From positions 62,001 to 126,000 of the forward strand of contig DATIXJ010000015.1 in assembly GCA_035518715.1 (NCBI GenBank): 64,000 bases of DNA. Reading direction: 5' to 3'. Shown here piece by piece: positions 18,242 to 25,900 of the stretch (positions are counted from its first letter, which is position 1; every line of letters begins with the position of its first letter). The translations under genes and the position numbers were made by a program. The stretch is from DATIXJ01 sp035518715. GTDB taxonomy: Bacteria; Bacteroidota; Ignavibacteria; UBA10030; SZUA-254. The notes beneath the pieces are model-generated. The model ran no database searches. It saw nothing but the letters and a program-made list of their open reading frames with translations, and had not been told where the DNA came from.

Positions 18242-19381
18242 ATGAGACAATCGTCCTCACGTTTCTTGAGTGCCGGAATCGTTGTCTGTGTTCTTGCCAT
18301 TGTCCTGATGGCATTGTATTTCTCCGGATGTACTCTACTCGATGATCGGGCGTCGCTGCCGACTTCCGCGCCGCAGTCAGGTCAGGGATTGGCGAAACTG
18401 ACGGCAGACGATCCCGCGGTACAGCAAGCAGTGAACGTACAGAATCGGCATACCCCCGACTGGATGGTCGATCACAATGTTGTCGGGACTGCCGTCACAG
18501 AGGACGATGCAGGAAATATTGCCATCGTGCTCTATCTCGCGCAGAATGTAAAAAGTTATGGTAGCATTACGAATTCTCTCGCTCCCACGACGATTGATGG
18601 GGTGCCGGTGCTCAAGGAAGTTACCGGACCGTTCCGTGCCATGGCCGCATCGTCGCATCAGGTAAAGCAGGTCCCACCGGTTCAGCTCGGCACTTCAGGC
18701 GGCTGGAGATATGATCTTGCCAACGGCTATTGCTGCAGCGGAACACTGGGATCACTGATCAAGAAAGGTTCGACACAGTATGTCCTCAGCAATTATCACG
18801 TATTCTGGGGCGATATCGTTTCCGGCGGCAATAAGAGAGTTGCAACTGCAGGTGATCCGGTCATTCAGCCGGGACTGGTTGATGCAAACTGCAATGCCAA
18901 CAATACGCAAAATGTTGCAACACTTACCGGAACCGGAAGCTTACCCGGTGCCAACGTTGATGCAGGATATGCGCAGGTCATTTCCGGGATGGTCAGTTCG
19001 ACCGGCGCTATTCTGGAAGTTGGTACGATCTCAGCAACGACCCGCACCGCAGCACTCAACCTCGCGGTCAAGAAGAGCGGGCGCACGACGGGGTTGACCC
19101 GGAGCTCGATCAGCGGTTTGAATGCCACGATCAGCGTCCAGTATGAAACTGAGTGTGGAGGTTCGGTTGCATTTACCAAAACCTTCACGGGACAGATTAT
19201 TGTGAAGAATTCCGGGAGCAAATTCCTCAATAGCGGAGATTCCGGGTCCCTGATGGTCGAAGATTTGGCAACGAATCCGAAACCGATCGGATTGCTCTTT
19301 GCGGGGAGCAACACCCTCGCGGTCGCTAACCCGATTGGCGATGTTCTGAAATGGGCCGGCGCGACGATGGTTGGTAACTAG
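18242..19381 (+). CDS. Lipoprotein with trypsin-like serine protease domain
   Basis: A 379-residue protein. Residues 12-29 are hydrophobic and end in the lipobox YFSGC, so Cys30 is likely lipidated. An N-terminal module (about 80-134) is followed by a chymotrypsin-fold domain. The triad can be placed as His186 (SNYHVFWG), Asp240 (ANVDAGYA) and Ser334 in GDSGSL. This arrangement resembles bacterial relatives of the plant NAL1-type trypsin-like peptidases. CECGG-like cysteines (CCSG, ECGG) may form a disulfide. The function is probably proteolysis in the envelope; the substrate is unknown. It has its own promoter and a strong terminator. Confidence 0.75.
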   Translation: MRQSSSRFLSAGIVVCVLAIVLMALYFSGCTLLDDRASLPTSAPQSGQGLAKLTADDPAVQQAVNVQNRHTPDWMVDHNVVGTAVTEDDAGNIAIVLYLAQNVKSYGSITNSLAPTTIDGVPVLKEVTGPFRAMAASSHQVKQVPPVQLGTSGGWRYDLANGYCCSGTLGSLIKKGSTQYVLSNYHVFWGDIVSGGNKRVATAGDPVIQPGLVDANCNANNTQNVATLTGTGSLPGANVDAGYAQVISGMVSSTGAILEVGTISATTRTAALNLAVKKSGRTTGLTRSSISGLNATISVQYETECGGSVAFTKTFTGQIIVKNSGSKFLNSGDSGSLMVEDLATNPKPIGLLFAGSNTLAVANPIGDVLKWAGATMVGN

Positions 19382-19402
19382 CACTCAACGAATTTTCATT
19401 CG

Positions 19403-19437
19403 AACCCGTCTCGCTCGTTGAGCGAGCCGGGTTTTTT
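19403..19437 (+). terminator. Intrinsic terminator after the protease gene
   Basis: AACCCG (19403-19408) pairs with CGGGTT (19428-19433). Inside it, after one mismatch, CTCGCT pairs with AGCGAG around a 5-nt loop, and a T tract follows. It ends 17 bases before the next start codon. Confidence 0.9.
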
Positions 19438-19454
19438 ATTGACAGAAAGTAAAC

Positions 19455-19793
19455 ATGACGGCGTTTCTCAAGTCCGCATGGGTTGGAGCTCTGCTTGTGG
19501 TTGTCCTCATCGCGGCTTGCAGTCGCTCCGGCCGTGAACAGCAAGAGAAGGATATGAAGAAAACTGGCATTGATGTGGTAAAGGAAAAGCACGCGCCGGA
19601 ACTTCTCTCTCTCCACGGTGTCGTCGGAGTGTATATTGGTCAGACCGGTGCCGGCGACTCGTGCATTTATGTCATGGTTGTCAGGAGGGATACTGATCTG
19701 GTGAGGAAAATTCCCACAGCACTCGAAGGATACCCTGTGCTGATCCAGGAAACAGGAGAGATCAGGCCGATGAACGAGAAAGGCGCCGGATAA
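19455..19793 (+). CDS. Small lipoprotein related to the protease N-terminal module
   Basis: A 112-residue protein with a lipoprotein signal ending LIAAC (Cys22). Residues 56-106 can be aligned by eye with residues 80-134 of the protease encoded just upstream. Both have VVG(T/V), a central run of hydrophobic strands, then a (D/E)G(V/Y)PVL..(V/E)TG..R(A/P)M ending. It therefore looks like a stand-alone copy of the protease's non-catalytic module; it might bind or inhibit the protease, or bind the same ligand. No promoter was found between the terminator and the start, so it may depend on read-through. Confidence 0.65.
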   Translation: MTAFLKSAWVGALLVVVLIAACSRSGREQQEKDMKKTGIDVVKEKHAPELLSLHGVVGVYIGQTGAGDSCIYVMVVRRDTDLVRKIPTALEGYPVLIQETGEIRPMNEKGAG

Positions 19794-19805
19794 CTATCCT
19801 CCCCG

Positions 19806-20729
19806 TCAGGGGACAAAGTGTGAACTCTGAACCCTGGCTGAATCGATAATCCGCGTGAAGATGGTGTCAAACCGGCTCGTTGCATCGGTGAGCACCCTTC
19901 CCGCTCCAGGGTCGGGAGTAAAGGAGTTGTCGAGCGCGTGGGTTCTCTGGTATCCCGCGCCATACCTCCACTCGGGATCGAACTCGATGTTTCGCTCGGG
20001 CTCGGCCGAAAGATTACGGGGCACATCAGTTGCGAGAAGAACGATACCACCGAAGGTGTTCGGAGGTTCTGCGACGGGGAGGACCGTCACCTTCTTAAAA
20101 AGCTCCTGAAGCGTCCGGCCGAGTGACTGGACAATGCCGTCATGCCATCCGACCGACTCAACTGCAATCGCAAGAAGACCGCGAGTCCGAAGATGCTGTT
20201 CTGCCAGTTCGAAAAATTCCCTCGTCATCATTGCTGTCGGGAGCGCCGATGAAGCAACGCCGTCGACAAGTATGATGTCGTAGGTATTCGCGGTGTGTGA
20301 CAGGAACTCTCGGCCCGATTCGCGGAAGAGTGACGATTCCGGAAGTGTTGTCCGGAATGCGGTGATCGCCGCATGAAGAATCGCCGAATCCGGTTCTGCC
20401 ACATCGATATGCCATCCTGCATTGCCGTAATTTCGCACAATTGCTCCGCTGCCGATATTCGCCAACAACGCAACACCGTTTGTGTCGAAATACTGACGAG
20501 GAATATCCATTACCGGAATATATCTGCTTACGGAGGTCCGGTCCGTGGTATCAATGACGTCCTTCACAATGCCGTTCACACGCAGAACCTGGCCGCCGTC
20601 CATCATGAAGACTTCGATATGAGATGAAGACGTGTCTCTCCAGGCCATCGCTTCAAATGACGGTGATGAATGTCGGCACCCTGAGAGGATGAGGATGCTG
20701 AAGAGGAAATATGTGCATGTTCTGATCAT
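19806..20729 (-). CDS. Lipoprotein with a spermidine-synthase-like (Rossmann) domain
   Basis: Read from ATG 20729 it is 307 residues. It begins MIRTCTYFLFSILILSGC, a lipoprotein signal with lipobox LSGC at Cys18. The body resembles spermidine synthase-like methyltransferase folds: VALLANIGSGAIVR (Gly-rich loop), HIDVAEPD (acidic end of strand 2), YDIILVDGVASSALP and TREFFELAEQHLRTRGLLAIAVES. An exported protein with this fold is unusual. A longer frame from 20816 exists, but the predicted promoter lies inside it and GACAGGTG precedes ATG 20729. The 3' end nearly abuts the convergent small lipoprotein gene. Confidence 0.7.
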   Translation of the reverse strand: MIRTCTYFLFSILILSGCRHSSPSFEAMAWRDTSSSHIEVFMMDGGQVLRVNGIVKDVIDTTDRTSVSRYIPVMDIPRQYFDTNGVALLANIGSGAIVRNYGNAGWHIDVAEPDSAILHAAITAFRTTLPESSLFRESGREFLSHTANTYDIILVDGVASSALPTAMMTREFFELAEQHLRTRGLLAIAVESVGWHDGIVQSLGRTLQELFKKVTVLPVAEPPNTFGGIVLLATDVPRNLSAEPERNIEFDPEWRYGAGYQRTHALDNSFTPDPGAGRVLTDATSRFDTIFTRIIDSARVQSSHFVP

Positions 20730-20752
20730 TACACCTGTCGGCTCTTGTGAAC

Positions 20753-20781
20753 TGATTATCCCTTGCGATTCAAATATACAA
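20753..20781 (-). promoter_or_regulatory. Promoter of the spermidine-synthase-like lipoprotein gene
   Basis: On the minus strand: TTGTAT (20781-20776), 17 bp, TAATCA (20758-20753). The predicted start near 20746 is 17 nt before the ATG. Confidence 0.5.
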
Positions 20782-20815
20782 TTTCGCTCCATAACATACC
20801 CGCCTTTTTCCTCCA

Positions 20816-20844
20816 TTGCATTTCAGCGACCCCTTTTCTATCTT
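20816..20844 (+). promoter_or_regulatory. Promoter of the small lipoprotein / TonB receptor unit
   Basis: TTGCAT (20816-20821), 17 bp, TATCTT (20839-20844). The predicted start near 20851 excludes the longer upstream reading of the next gene. Confidence 0.55.
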
Positions 20845-20876
20845 ACACCGTTCAAAATCAACACCTACGAATCTTA

Positions 20877-21386
20877 TTGCACAGGAATTTGCGCGCTACT
20901 CATTTGCCGGAGGTCATCGCTCTTTGCATCCTCATGCTCTCCGGCTGCGATGACGGGCTTGCCCCAAAAACGATTCTTGCTCCGCAGAGTATCTACGGTA
21001 TTCGCGGAACTATTTATTTTAAGAACTGGCCTCCGTCCGACAGTATCGTGGATTTGCGTCTCGCGGCATTGAAGAATCCGCCTTCATCCAACATTTTCAA
21101 CGATGTAATACAGGGGCGTGTCAGATTTTCGGGCACGCTGACTCCTTACGGTGCCGATTCAATCTCCTATGAGCTCCTCCTTGCGCCGCTTTCATACGGC
21201 ACTTTTTCTTATATCGGCGTTGCTCAGCAATTTGGACAGAATATCCGGCAGGACTGGCGGGTCGTAGGCGTTTACTACGCTTTCGGCGATACGACGCAGC
21301 CGGGAACCGTGAATGTGCCCGCAGATTCCATCGTTGACGGCATAAATCTGACAGTCGATTTTCAACATCTTCCCCCGCAGCCGTAG
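20877..21386 (+). CDS. Small lipoprotein upstream of TonB receptor
   Basis: About 169 residues if read from TTG 20877; the start is uncertain (TTG 20889 and 20904 are alternatives, and the frame is open back to 20763). The N-terminus ends in the lipobox LMLSGC. The rest is beta-rich (IYGIRGTIYFKNWPPSDSIVDLRLAAL, then VNVPADSIVDGINLTVDFQ), which looks like one immunoglobulin- or transthyretin-like domain. I do not recognise the family. It lies 4 bp before the TonB receptor gene, so it may be its surface partner. Confidence 0.6.
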   Translation: MHRNLRATHLPEVIALCILMLSGCDDGLAPKTILAPQSIYGIRGTIYFKNWPPSDSIVDLRLAALKNPPSSNIFNDVIQGRVRFSGTLTPYGADSISYELLLAPLSYGTFSYIGVAQQFGQNIRQDWRVVGVYYAFGDTTQPGTVNVPADSIVDGINLTVDFQHLPPQP

Positions 21387-21390
21387 GCAG

Positions 21391-23586
21391 ATGAAGACGT
21401 GCCTCTTGATAATCCTGGTCTGCTCGAGTTCTTGCCTCGCTGTCCACGCACAGGAGAAGGAACCGATGAGCATCGGGGGAATGGTGGTGAATGCAGAGGA
21501 CCATCTGCCGATCATTGGCGCGAATGTTACCATCTCCGGCACCGTGCTGGGAACAGTGACGGATGCGAACGGCAAATTCATCATCCGGAGAGCTCCTTCA
21601 GGAAACCAGACTCTGGTTGTTTCCATTATCGGGTTTCGACGGAAAGAGGTCCGTTACTCGACTGCGGATTCAAATCACGAAAGGATAAGGATCGAACTTG
21701 AACCAATGGCAATCCAGACTGAGCCCGTTGTGGTTACGGCAAGCAAGAGAGAAGAGAGTCTGGAGGAAGTTCCTGCAAGTGTGAGCGTGATCGACAGCCG
21801 CGCGCTTGAATACCGGAATACGGTGACGGTCGATGACGCGCTGAAGTACGTTCCGGGAGTCAATATCACGCGGGGACAGGTAAATCTCCGCGGCTCGACG
21901 GGATTCAGCTATGGGGTAGGCACGAGAGTGCTCATCCTGATTGATGGACTGCCTTTCATCACGGGAGATACCGGCGAAATCATATGGGAGAGTATCCCAC
22001 CGGATCAGATCGAGCGGATCGAGGTGGTCAAAGGGGCAGGTTCCGCTCTCTACGGATCGAGCGCTCTTGGTGGAGTCATCAATATCATCACAAAGCAGGC
22101 GACGGAACAGCCGGATACCCGAATCCGGACCTATGGTGGAATGTACGATCAGCCGAAATATGCATCATGGCAGTGGACGACCAGCGCCCGCACGCTCGGC
22201 GGCTTGTCGCTTTCCCATGCTGAGCGATTCGAAAATCTTTCGCTAGTCATCGGCGGGAGCCGCACGGAGGACGACGGGTACAAGGAGAATGATTTTTGGA
22301 AACGATGGAACGGCTGGGCTCGGGTAGGATATGACATCTCTCCGTTCCAGTCGGTCTCCGTATCGTTCAGCATACTCGATCAGTATCGCGGCAATTTTCT
22401 CTACTGGGTAGACCTTGATTCCGCGCTTATTCCACAACCGAGTCACCTGAACGATCGTATCCAGTCAACCCGCTGGAATCTGAGCGCTCGCCACAAGTAC
22501 TTTGTCACTGCCGATTTTTATCTGACCACCAGCGTGAGCTGGTTTCATACTCACTGGGACGATAATCTTCCCACTCCGACCGATTCGCTCGGAAGCTCTT
22601 CCAAATCCGATTTCATCACTTCTGAAATCCAGCTCAATTTCCAGCCGGATCAGAGTCAGTTCATTACTGCGGGAATATCCGGAACATATAACGACGTTTT
22701 TGCAGAGACAATTTTTGGAGATCATCTTGGACACGCGGGAGCGGCATATCTGCAGGACGAGGTAAAACTTGCCGAACAGATTCGTCTTACGGTTGGAGGA
22801 AGATACGATATCCAGACAATCTCGGGCCTGCAGACTGCAAACCAGTTCAATCCAAAACTCGGAATCGGGTACACTCCCGTTGCGGGAACTTCGCTTCGCG
22901 CCTCGGTGGGCCGCGGCTTCCGTTCACCTTCGATCGCGGAAATCTATACGAATACCGAGGCCGGAGGCGTGATCATTTCACCCAATCCTAATCTCCAGCC
23001 CGAACGGAGCTGGTCGTATGAGGTCGGGGGCTCACACTCGTTCTCGGATGCCCTGCTAATCGACTGCTCGTTATTTCGCAACGAGCTCTGGGATATGATC
23101 GAACCGTCGTTCGGCGAAACCGGAACGGTTCAGTTTCAGAATGTCACGCGCGCACGTATCACCGGCATCGAACTTTCGGGATCGTACAATCTCGCACGGC
23201 GCTGGTTTACCGATCTTGGCTACACGTATGTTTCACCGCTCGATGTGGAGACCGGCGATATCCTGAAGTACCGCCCGAGAATCCTCTTCTATGCTTCCAG
23301 CAGAATTCTCATCGAGCCATTTCAATTCGGGATTGATTACCGCCACATCAGCGAAATGGAACGTATCGACCAGGAATTTGTGCAGTTCGGCATTGTCCCG
23401 GACGGTGACCAGCGTATCCCGGTTTCAGTCTGTGATGTCCGCGTGCGTGTCGATTGGGATTTGGCGGGAATCGGCATGGCGACATCTCTTCAGGTGAATA
23501 ATCTGTTCCAATACTATTACACGGACTTTATCGGAAATCTCGGCCCGCTGAGGTCGTTCGTCTTAACACTGGAAGCAAGACCGTAA
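21391..23586 (+). CDS. TonB-dependent receptor
   Basis: A 731-residue outer-membrane receptor with a signal peptide (LLIILVCSSSCLAVHAQ). A carboxypeptidase-D-like beta-sandwich (about 27-110: GGMVVNAEDHLPIIGANVTISGTVLGTVTDANGKF) is followed by a plug (about 115-235: EEVPASVSVIDSRALEYRNTVTVDDALKYVPGV..RIEVVKGAGSALYGSSALGGVINI) and a 22-strand barrel ending in LRSFVLTLEARP. The substrate is unknown. The size is closer to a siderophore, cobalamin or metal receptor than to a SusC protein, and no SusD partner is present. The preceding lipoprotein and the following glycosyltransferase are close enough for one operon. Confidence 0.93.
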   Translation: MKTCLLIILVCSSSCLAVHAQEKEPMSIGGMVVNAEDHLPIIGANVTISGTVLGTVTDANGKFIIRRAPSGNQTLVVSIIGFRRKEVRYSTADSNHERIRIELEPMAIQTEPVVVTASKREESLEEVPASVSVIDSRALEYRNTVTVDDALKYVPGVNITRGQVNLRGSTGFSYGVGTRVLILIDGLPFITGDTGEIIWESIPPDQIERIEVVKGAGSALYGSSALGGVINIITKQATEQPDTRIRTYGGMYDQPKYASWQWTTSARTLGGLSLSHAERFENLSLVIGGSRTEDDGYKENDFWKRWNGWARVGYDISPFQSVSVSFSILDQYRGNFLYWVDLDSALIPQPSHLNDRIQSTRWNLSARHKYFVTADFYLTTSVSWFHTHWDDNLPTPTDSLGSSSKSDFITSEIQLNFQPDQSQFITAGISGTYNDVFAETIFGDHLGHAGAAYLQDEVKLAEQIRLTVGGRYDIQTISGLQTANQFNPKLGIGYTPVAGTSLRASVGRGFRSPSIAEIYTNTEAGGVIISPNPNLQPERSWSYEVGGSHSFSDALLIDCSLFRNELWDMIEPSFGETGTVQFQNVTRARITGIELSGSYNLARRWFTDLGYTYVSPLDVETGDILKYRPRILFYASSRILIEPFQFGIDYRHISEMERIDQEFVQFGIVPDGDQRIPVSVCDVRVRVDWDLAGIGMATSLQVNNLFQYYYTDFIGNLGPLRSFVLTLEARP

Positions 23587-24743
23587 TGGCGTTGTCGTGT
23601 CTCCATTTTTGCACATCGGATGCGTGGGGCGGGCTCGAATTGTATTCGTGTACAGTGATGAAGGAACTCAAGGCCGCCGGTTGCTCAGTCATTGCGGTCT
23701 GCAGACCTCACTCAAAAATCGAACAGGTTCTCAAGGACGCGGGTATTGTAACCTGCAATCTTCCGGCCGACCGGACGTTCTCCCTCCGGTCGCTCCGCGC
23801 TGTTGAGGACATCCTTCGTGAGCGGTCTGTCGATGTACTTCATGTTCACTTTCACAGGGATATCTGGCCCGCCTCTCTTGCTCTCAGGCGTGACGTGAAC
23901 CGGAGGTTGTTCCTCAGTATCTATATGGGTGTCCCGAGGAAGAACGATCTGCTCCATCGGTATATCTATCGCCGGGTCGACGGCGTGTTCACATCATCCC
24001 GTGAACTCAATCGCCGTCTCCCCGATCTTTACCCGGTTGCGTCTGAGAAAATCCATTACCTTCCCTATGGAAGGGATGTAAGAACCTATGCGCGGGATGA
24101 TGAAAAACGCGTGAGGATTCGAGCACAATTTGGTGTGAATGCCGATGAGATGCTTGTCGGCACGATGGTGCGGATCGATCCCGGAAAAAGCGTCTTGGAT
24201 TTTGCACGCAGTTATTTGTATATTGATGAGACGGCGCGCCGGCGGGTGAAGTACCTCATCGTCGGAGAACCGACACGCAAGGGATATGTGCGCGATCATG
24301 AATCTCCTTTCGAACCACACTGTGAAGCCTATCTGCAGGAACTTCGGAATTTTATTGATACAGAGGGAATTCGCGACAGGATTTTACTCGCCGGATTCCA
24401 GAGCGATCTCATAGGGTACCTGAGCGCAATGGATGTTTTTGTTTTTCCGAGCAGGGATGAACTTTATTCGCTTGCGGTGCTGGACGCGATGGGCATGGGG
24501 CTGCCCGTAGTTGCCGCGCGAGCGGGTGGTACCGTCGATCAGGTCGAGGAAGGCAGGAGCGGCGAGTTCTATGGGGTTGGAAACAGTGCCGAAGCTGCAG
24601 AGAAAATATCCTTGTACCTTTCGCACCCCGACCTGCGTGCTCAACAGGGGGCCAACGGCAGAGAGTTTGTCCTGCAAAACCACGATATGAAGACTACGAT
24701 TAACCAGCTTCTCGGATTTTATCAGAGACCGCGGGCGCGTTGA
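23586..24743 (+). CDS. Family 4 glycosyltransferase
   Basis: A 385-residue GT-B protein. The N-terminal domain begins LSCLHFCTSDAWGGLELY, the acceptor-side Gly loop. In the C-terminal donor domain PSRDELYSLAVLDAMGMGLPVVA corresponds to the EX7E motif, with Asp at the second acidic place. A retaining sugar transfer in the cytoplasm is expected. The ATG overlaps the TonB receptor stop (TAATGG), so translation is probably coupled. The donor sugar is unknown. Confidence 0.88.
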   Translation: MALSCLHFCTSDAWGGLELYSCTVMKELKAAGCSVIAVCRPHSKIEQVLKDAGIVTCNLPADRTFSLRSLRAVEDILRERSVDVLHVHFHRDIWPASLALRRDVNRRLFLSIYMGVPRKNDLLHRYIYRRVDGVFTSSRELNRRLPDLYPVASEKIHYLPYGRDVRTYARDDEKRVRIRAQFGVNADEMLVGTMVRIDPGKSVLDFARSYLYIDETARRRVKYLIVGEPTRKGYVRDHESPFEPHCEAYLQELRNFIDTEGIRDRILLAGFQSDLIGYLSAMDVFVFPSRDELYSLAVLDAMGMGLPVVAARAGGTVDQVEEGRSGEFYGVGNSAEAAEKISLYLSHPDLRAQQGANGREFVLQNHDMKTTINQLLGFYQRPRAR

Positions 24744-24748
24744 GCGAC

Positions 24749-25882
24749 ATGGGCATTCCCTTTCATAAACCGTATATTGGCGAGCGTACAATCGACCATC
24801 TCAGGAAGGTCCTTGCCTCGGGAAAGCTGGGCGGTGATGGTCCTGTAGGCAATTCCGTCGAGGAACGATTGACGTCACTTTTCGGAATGAAGCACGCTTT
24901 GCTGACGACCTCCTGCACACATGCGCTCGAAACGGCAATGCTGACGCTCGATCTGCAACCGGGAGATGAAGTGATCATGCCCAGCTTTACGTTCGTGTCA
25001 ACGGCGAATGCGGTGCTCAGGGCAGGAGGACGGCCGATATTTTGTGAAATCAGCGACCTGACCATGACGATGGATCCCCGCGACCTCGAGCGCCGAAGGA
25101 CGCAGCGGACAAAGGGAGTCGTTCCCGTCCATTACGCCGGCGTCTCAGCACCTATGGATGAGATTGTGCAGATTGCACGGGCCGGAAATTTTTCTGTCGT
25201 TGAAGATGCAGCTCAGGGCGTGAATGCCCGTTATAAAGGGAGATATCTCGGCACGATCGGTGACTGCGGAGCGTACAGTTTTCATGAAACGAAAAATTAC
25301 ATGAGCGGAGAAGGCGGGGCGTTCGTTACGAACAGCGAAGAAATTGCCCGGAAGGCCGAGATCATACGGGAGAAGGGAACGAATCGCTCAAATTTTCTGA
25401 GAGGAGAGGTCGATAAATACACCTGGGTCGGGATCGGGAGCAGTTTCGTGCAGTCCGAGGTGCTGGCGGCTATTCTCATGAGCCAGCTCGATGATCTCGA
25501 TGCGATTCAAAGAAAACGAATGCACATTCACGAACTGTATGTGCATGAACTTCGGGAACTTGAACAGCGTGAACTCCTCCGTCTTCCGGTCATCCCGGAG
25601 TATGCTTCCTCCAATTACCACATCTTCTATATTCTGTTGAGATCGGAAGAGGAACGTATTCGCGTGATGGGAAAACTGAAGGAAGAAGGGATCTCCACGA
25701 CATTCCACTACGTTCCGCTTCATTCCTCACCCTATGCCCGAAAGAATCTCGGGACCAATGATCTCCGGCTTCCCGTTACGGACTCGGTATTTGCCCGCCT
25801 TCTTCGACTTCCGCTCTACCCGGATCTCGGGGATGGGGAGATATCCTATATCGCGGAAAAGCTCAAAGCGATCCTGCACTGA
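24749..25882 (+). CDS. DegT/DnrJ/EryC1-family aminotransferase, WecE (RffA)-like
   Basis: A 377-residue PLP-dependent sugar aminotransferase. It opens GIPFHKPYIGERTIDHL and has TSCTHALETAMLTL, DEVIMPSFTFVSTANAVL, VEDAAQG (the Asp that contacts PLP) and SFHETKNYMSGEGGA with the PLP Lys. HETKN and the opening strongly resemble dTDP-4-amino-4,6-dideoxygalactose transaminase (WecE/RffA). It would aminate a dTDP-4-keto sugar for surface glycan. I use ATG 24749; a TTG at 24740 that overlaps the glycosyltransferase stop is an alternative. Confidence 0.88.
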   Translation: MGIPFHKPYIGERTIDHLRKVLASGKLGGDGPVGNSVEERLTSLFGMKHALLTTSCTHALETAMLTLDLQPGDEVIMPSFTFVSTANAVLRAGGRPIFCEISDLTMTMDPRDLERRRTQRTKGVVPVHYAGVSAPMDEIVQIARAGNFSVVEDAAQGVNARYKGRYLGTIGDCGAYSFHETKNYMSGEGGAFVTNSEEIARKAEIIREKGTNRSNFLRGEVDKYTWVGIGSSFVQSEVLAAILMSQLDDLDAIQRKRMHIHELYVHELRELEQRELLRLPVIPEYASSNYHIFYILLRSEEERIRVMGKLKEEGISTTFHYVPLHSSPYARKNLGTNDLRLPVTDSVFARLLRLPLYPDLGDGEISYIAEKLKAILH

Positions 25883-25900
25883 ATCAGACGCACTCAGGTT

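Noticed and set aside
19800..19813. TCCCC-GTCA-GGGGA hairpin between convergent genes
   Set aside because: Short stem and no T tract; it may be chance.
20763..20876. Longer N-terminus for the small lipoprotein gene
   Set aside because: The predicted promoter (20816-20844) lies inside this region, and the extra residues show no signal or family pattern; a lipobox sits right after the shorter start.
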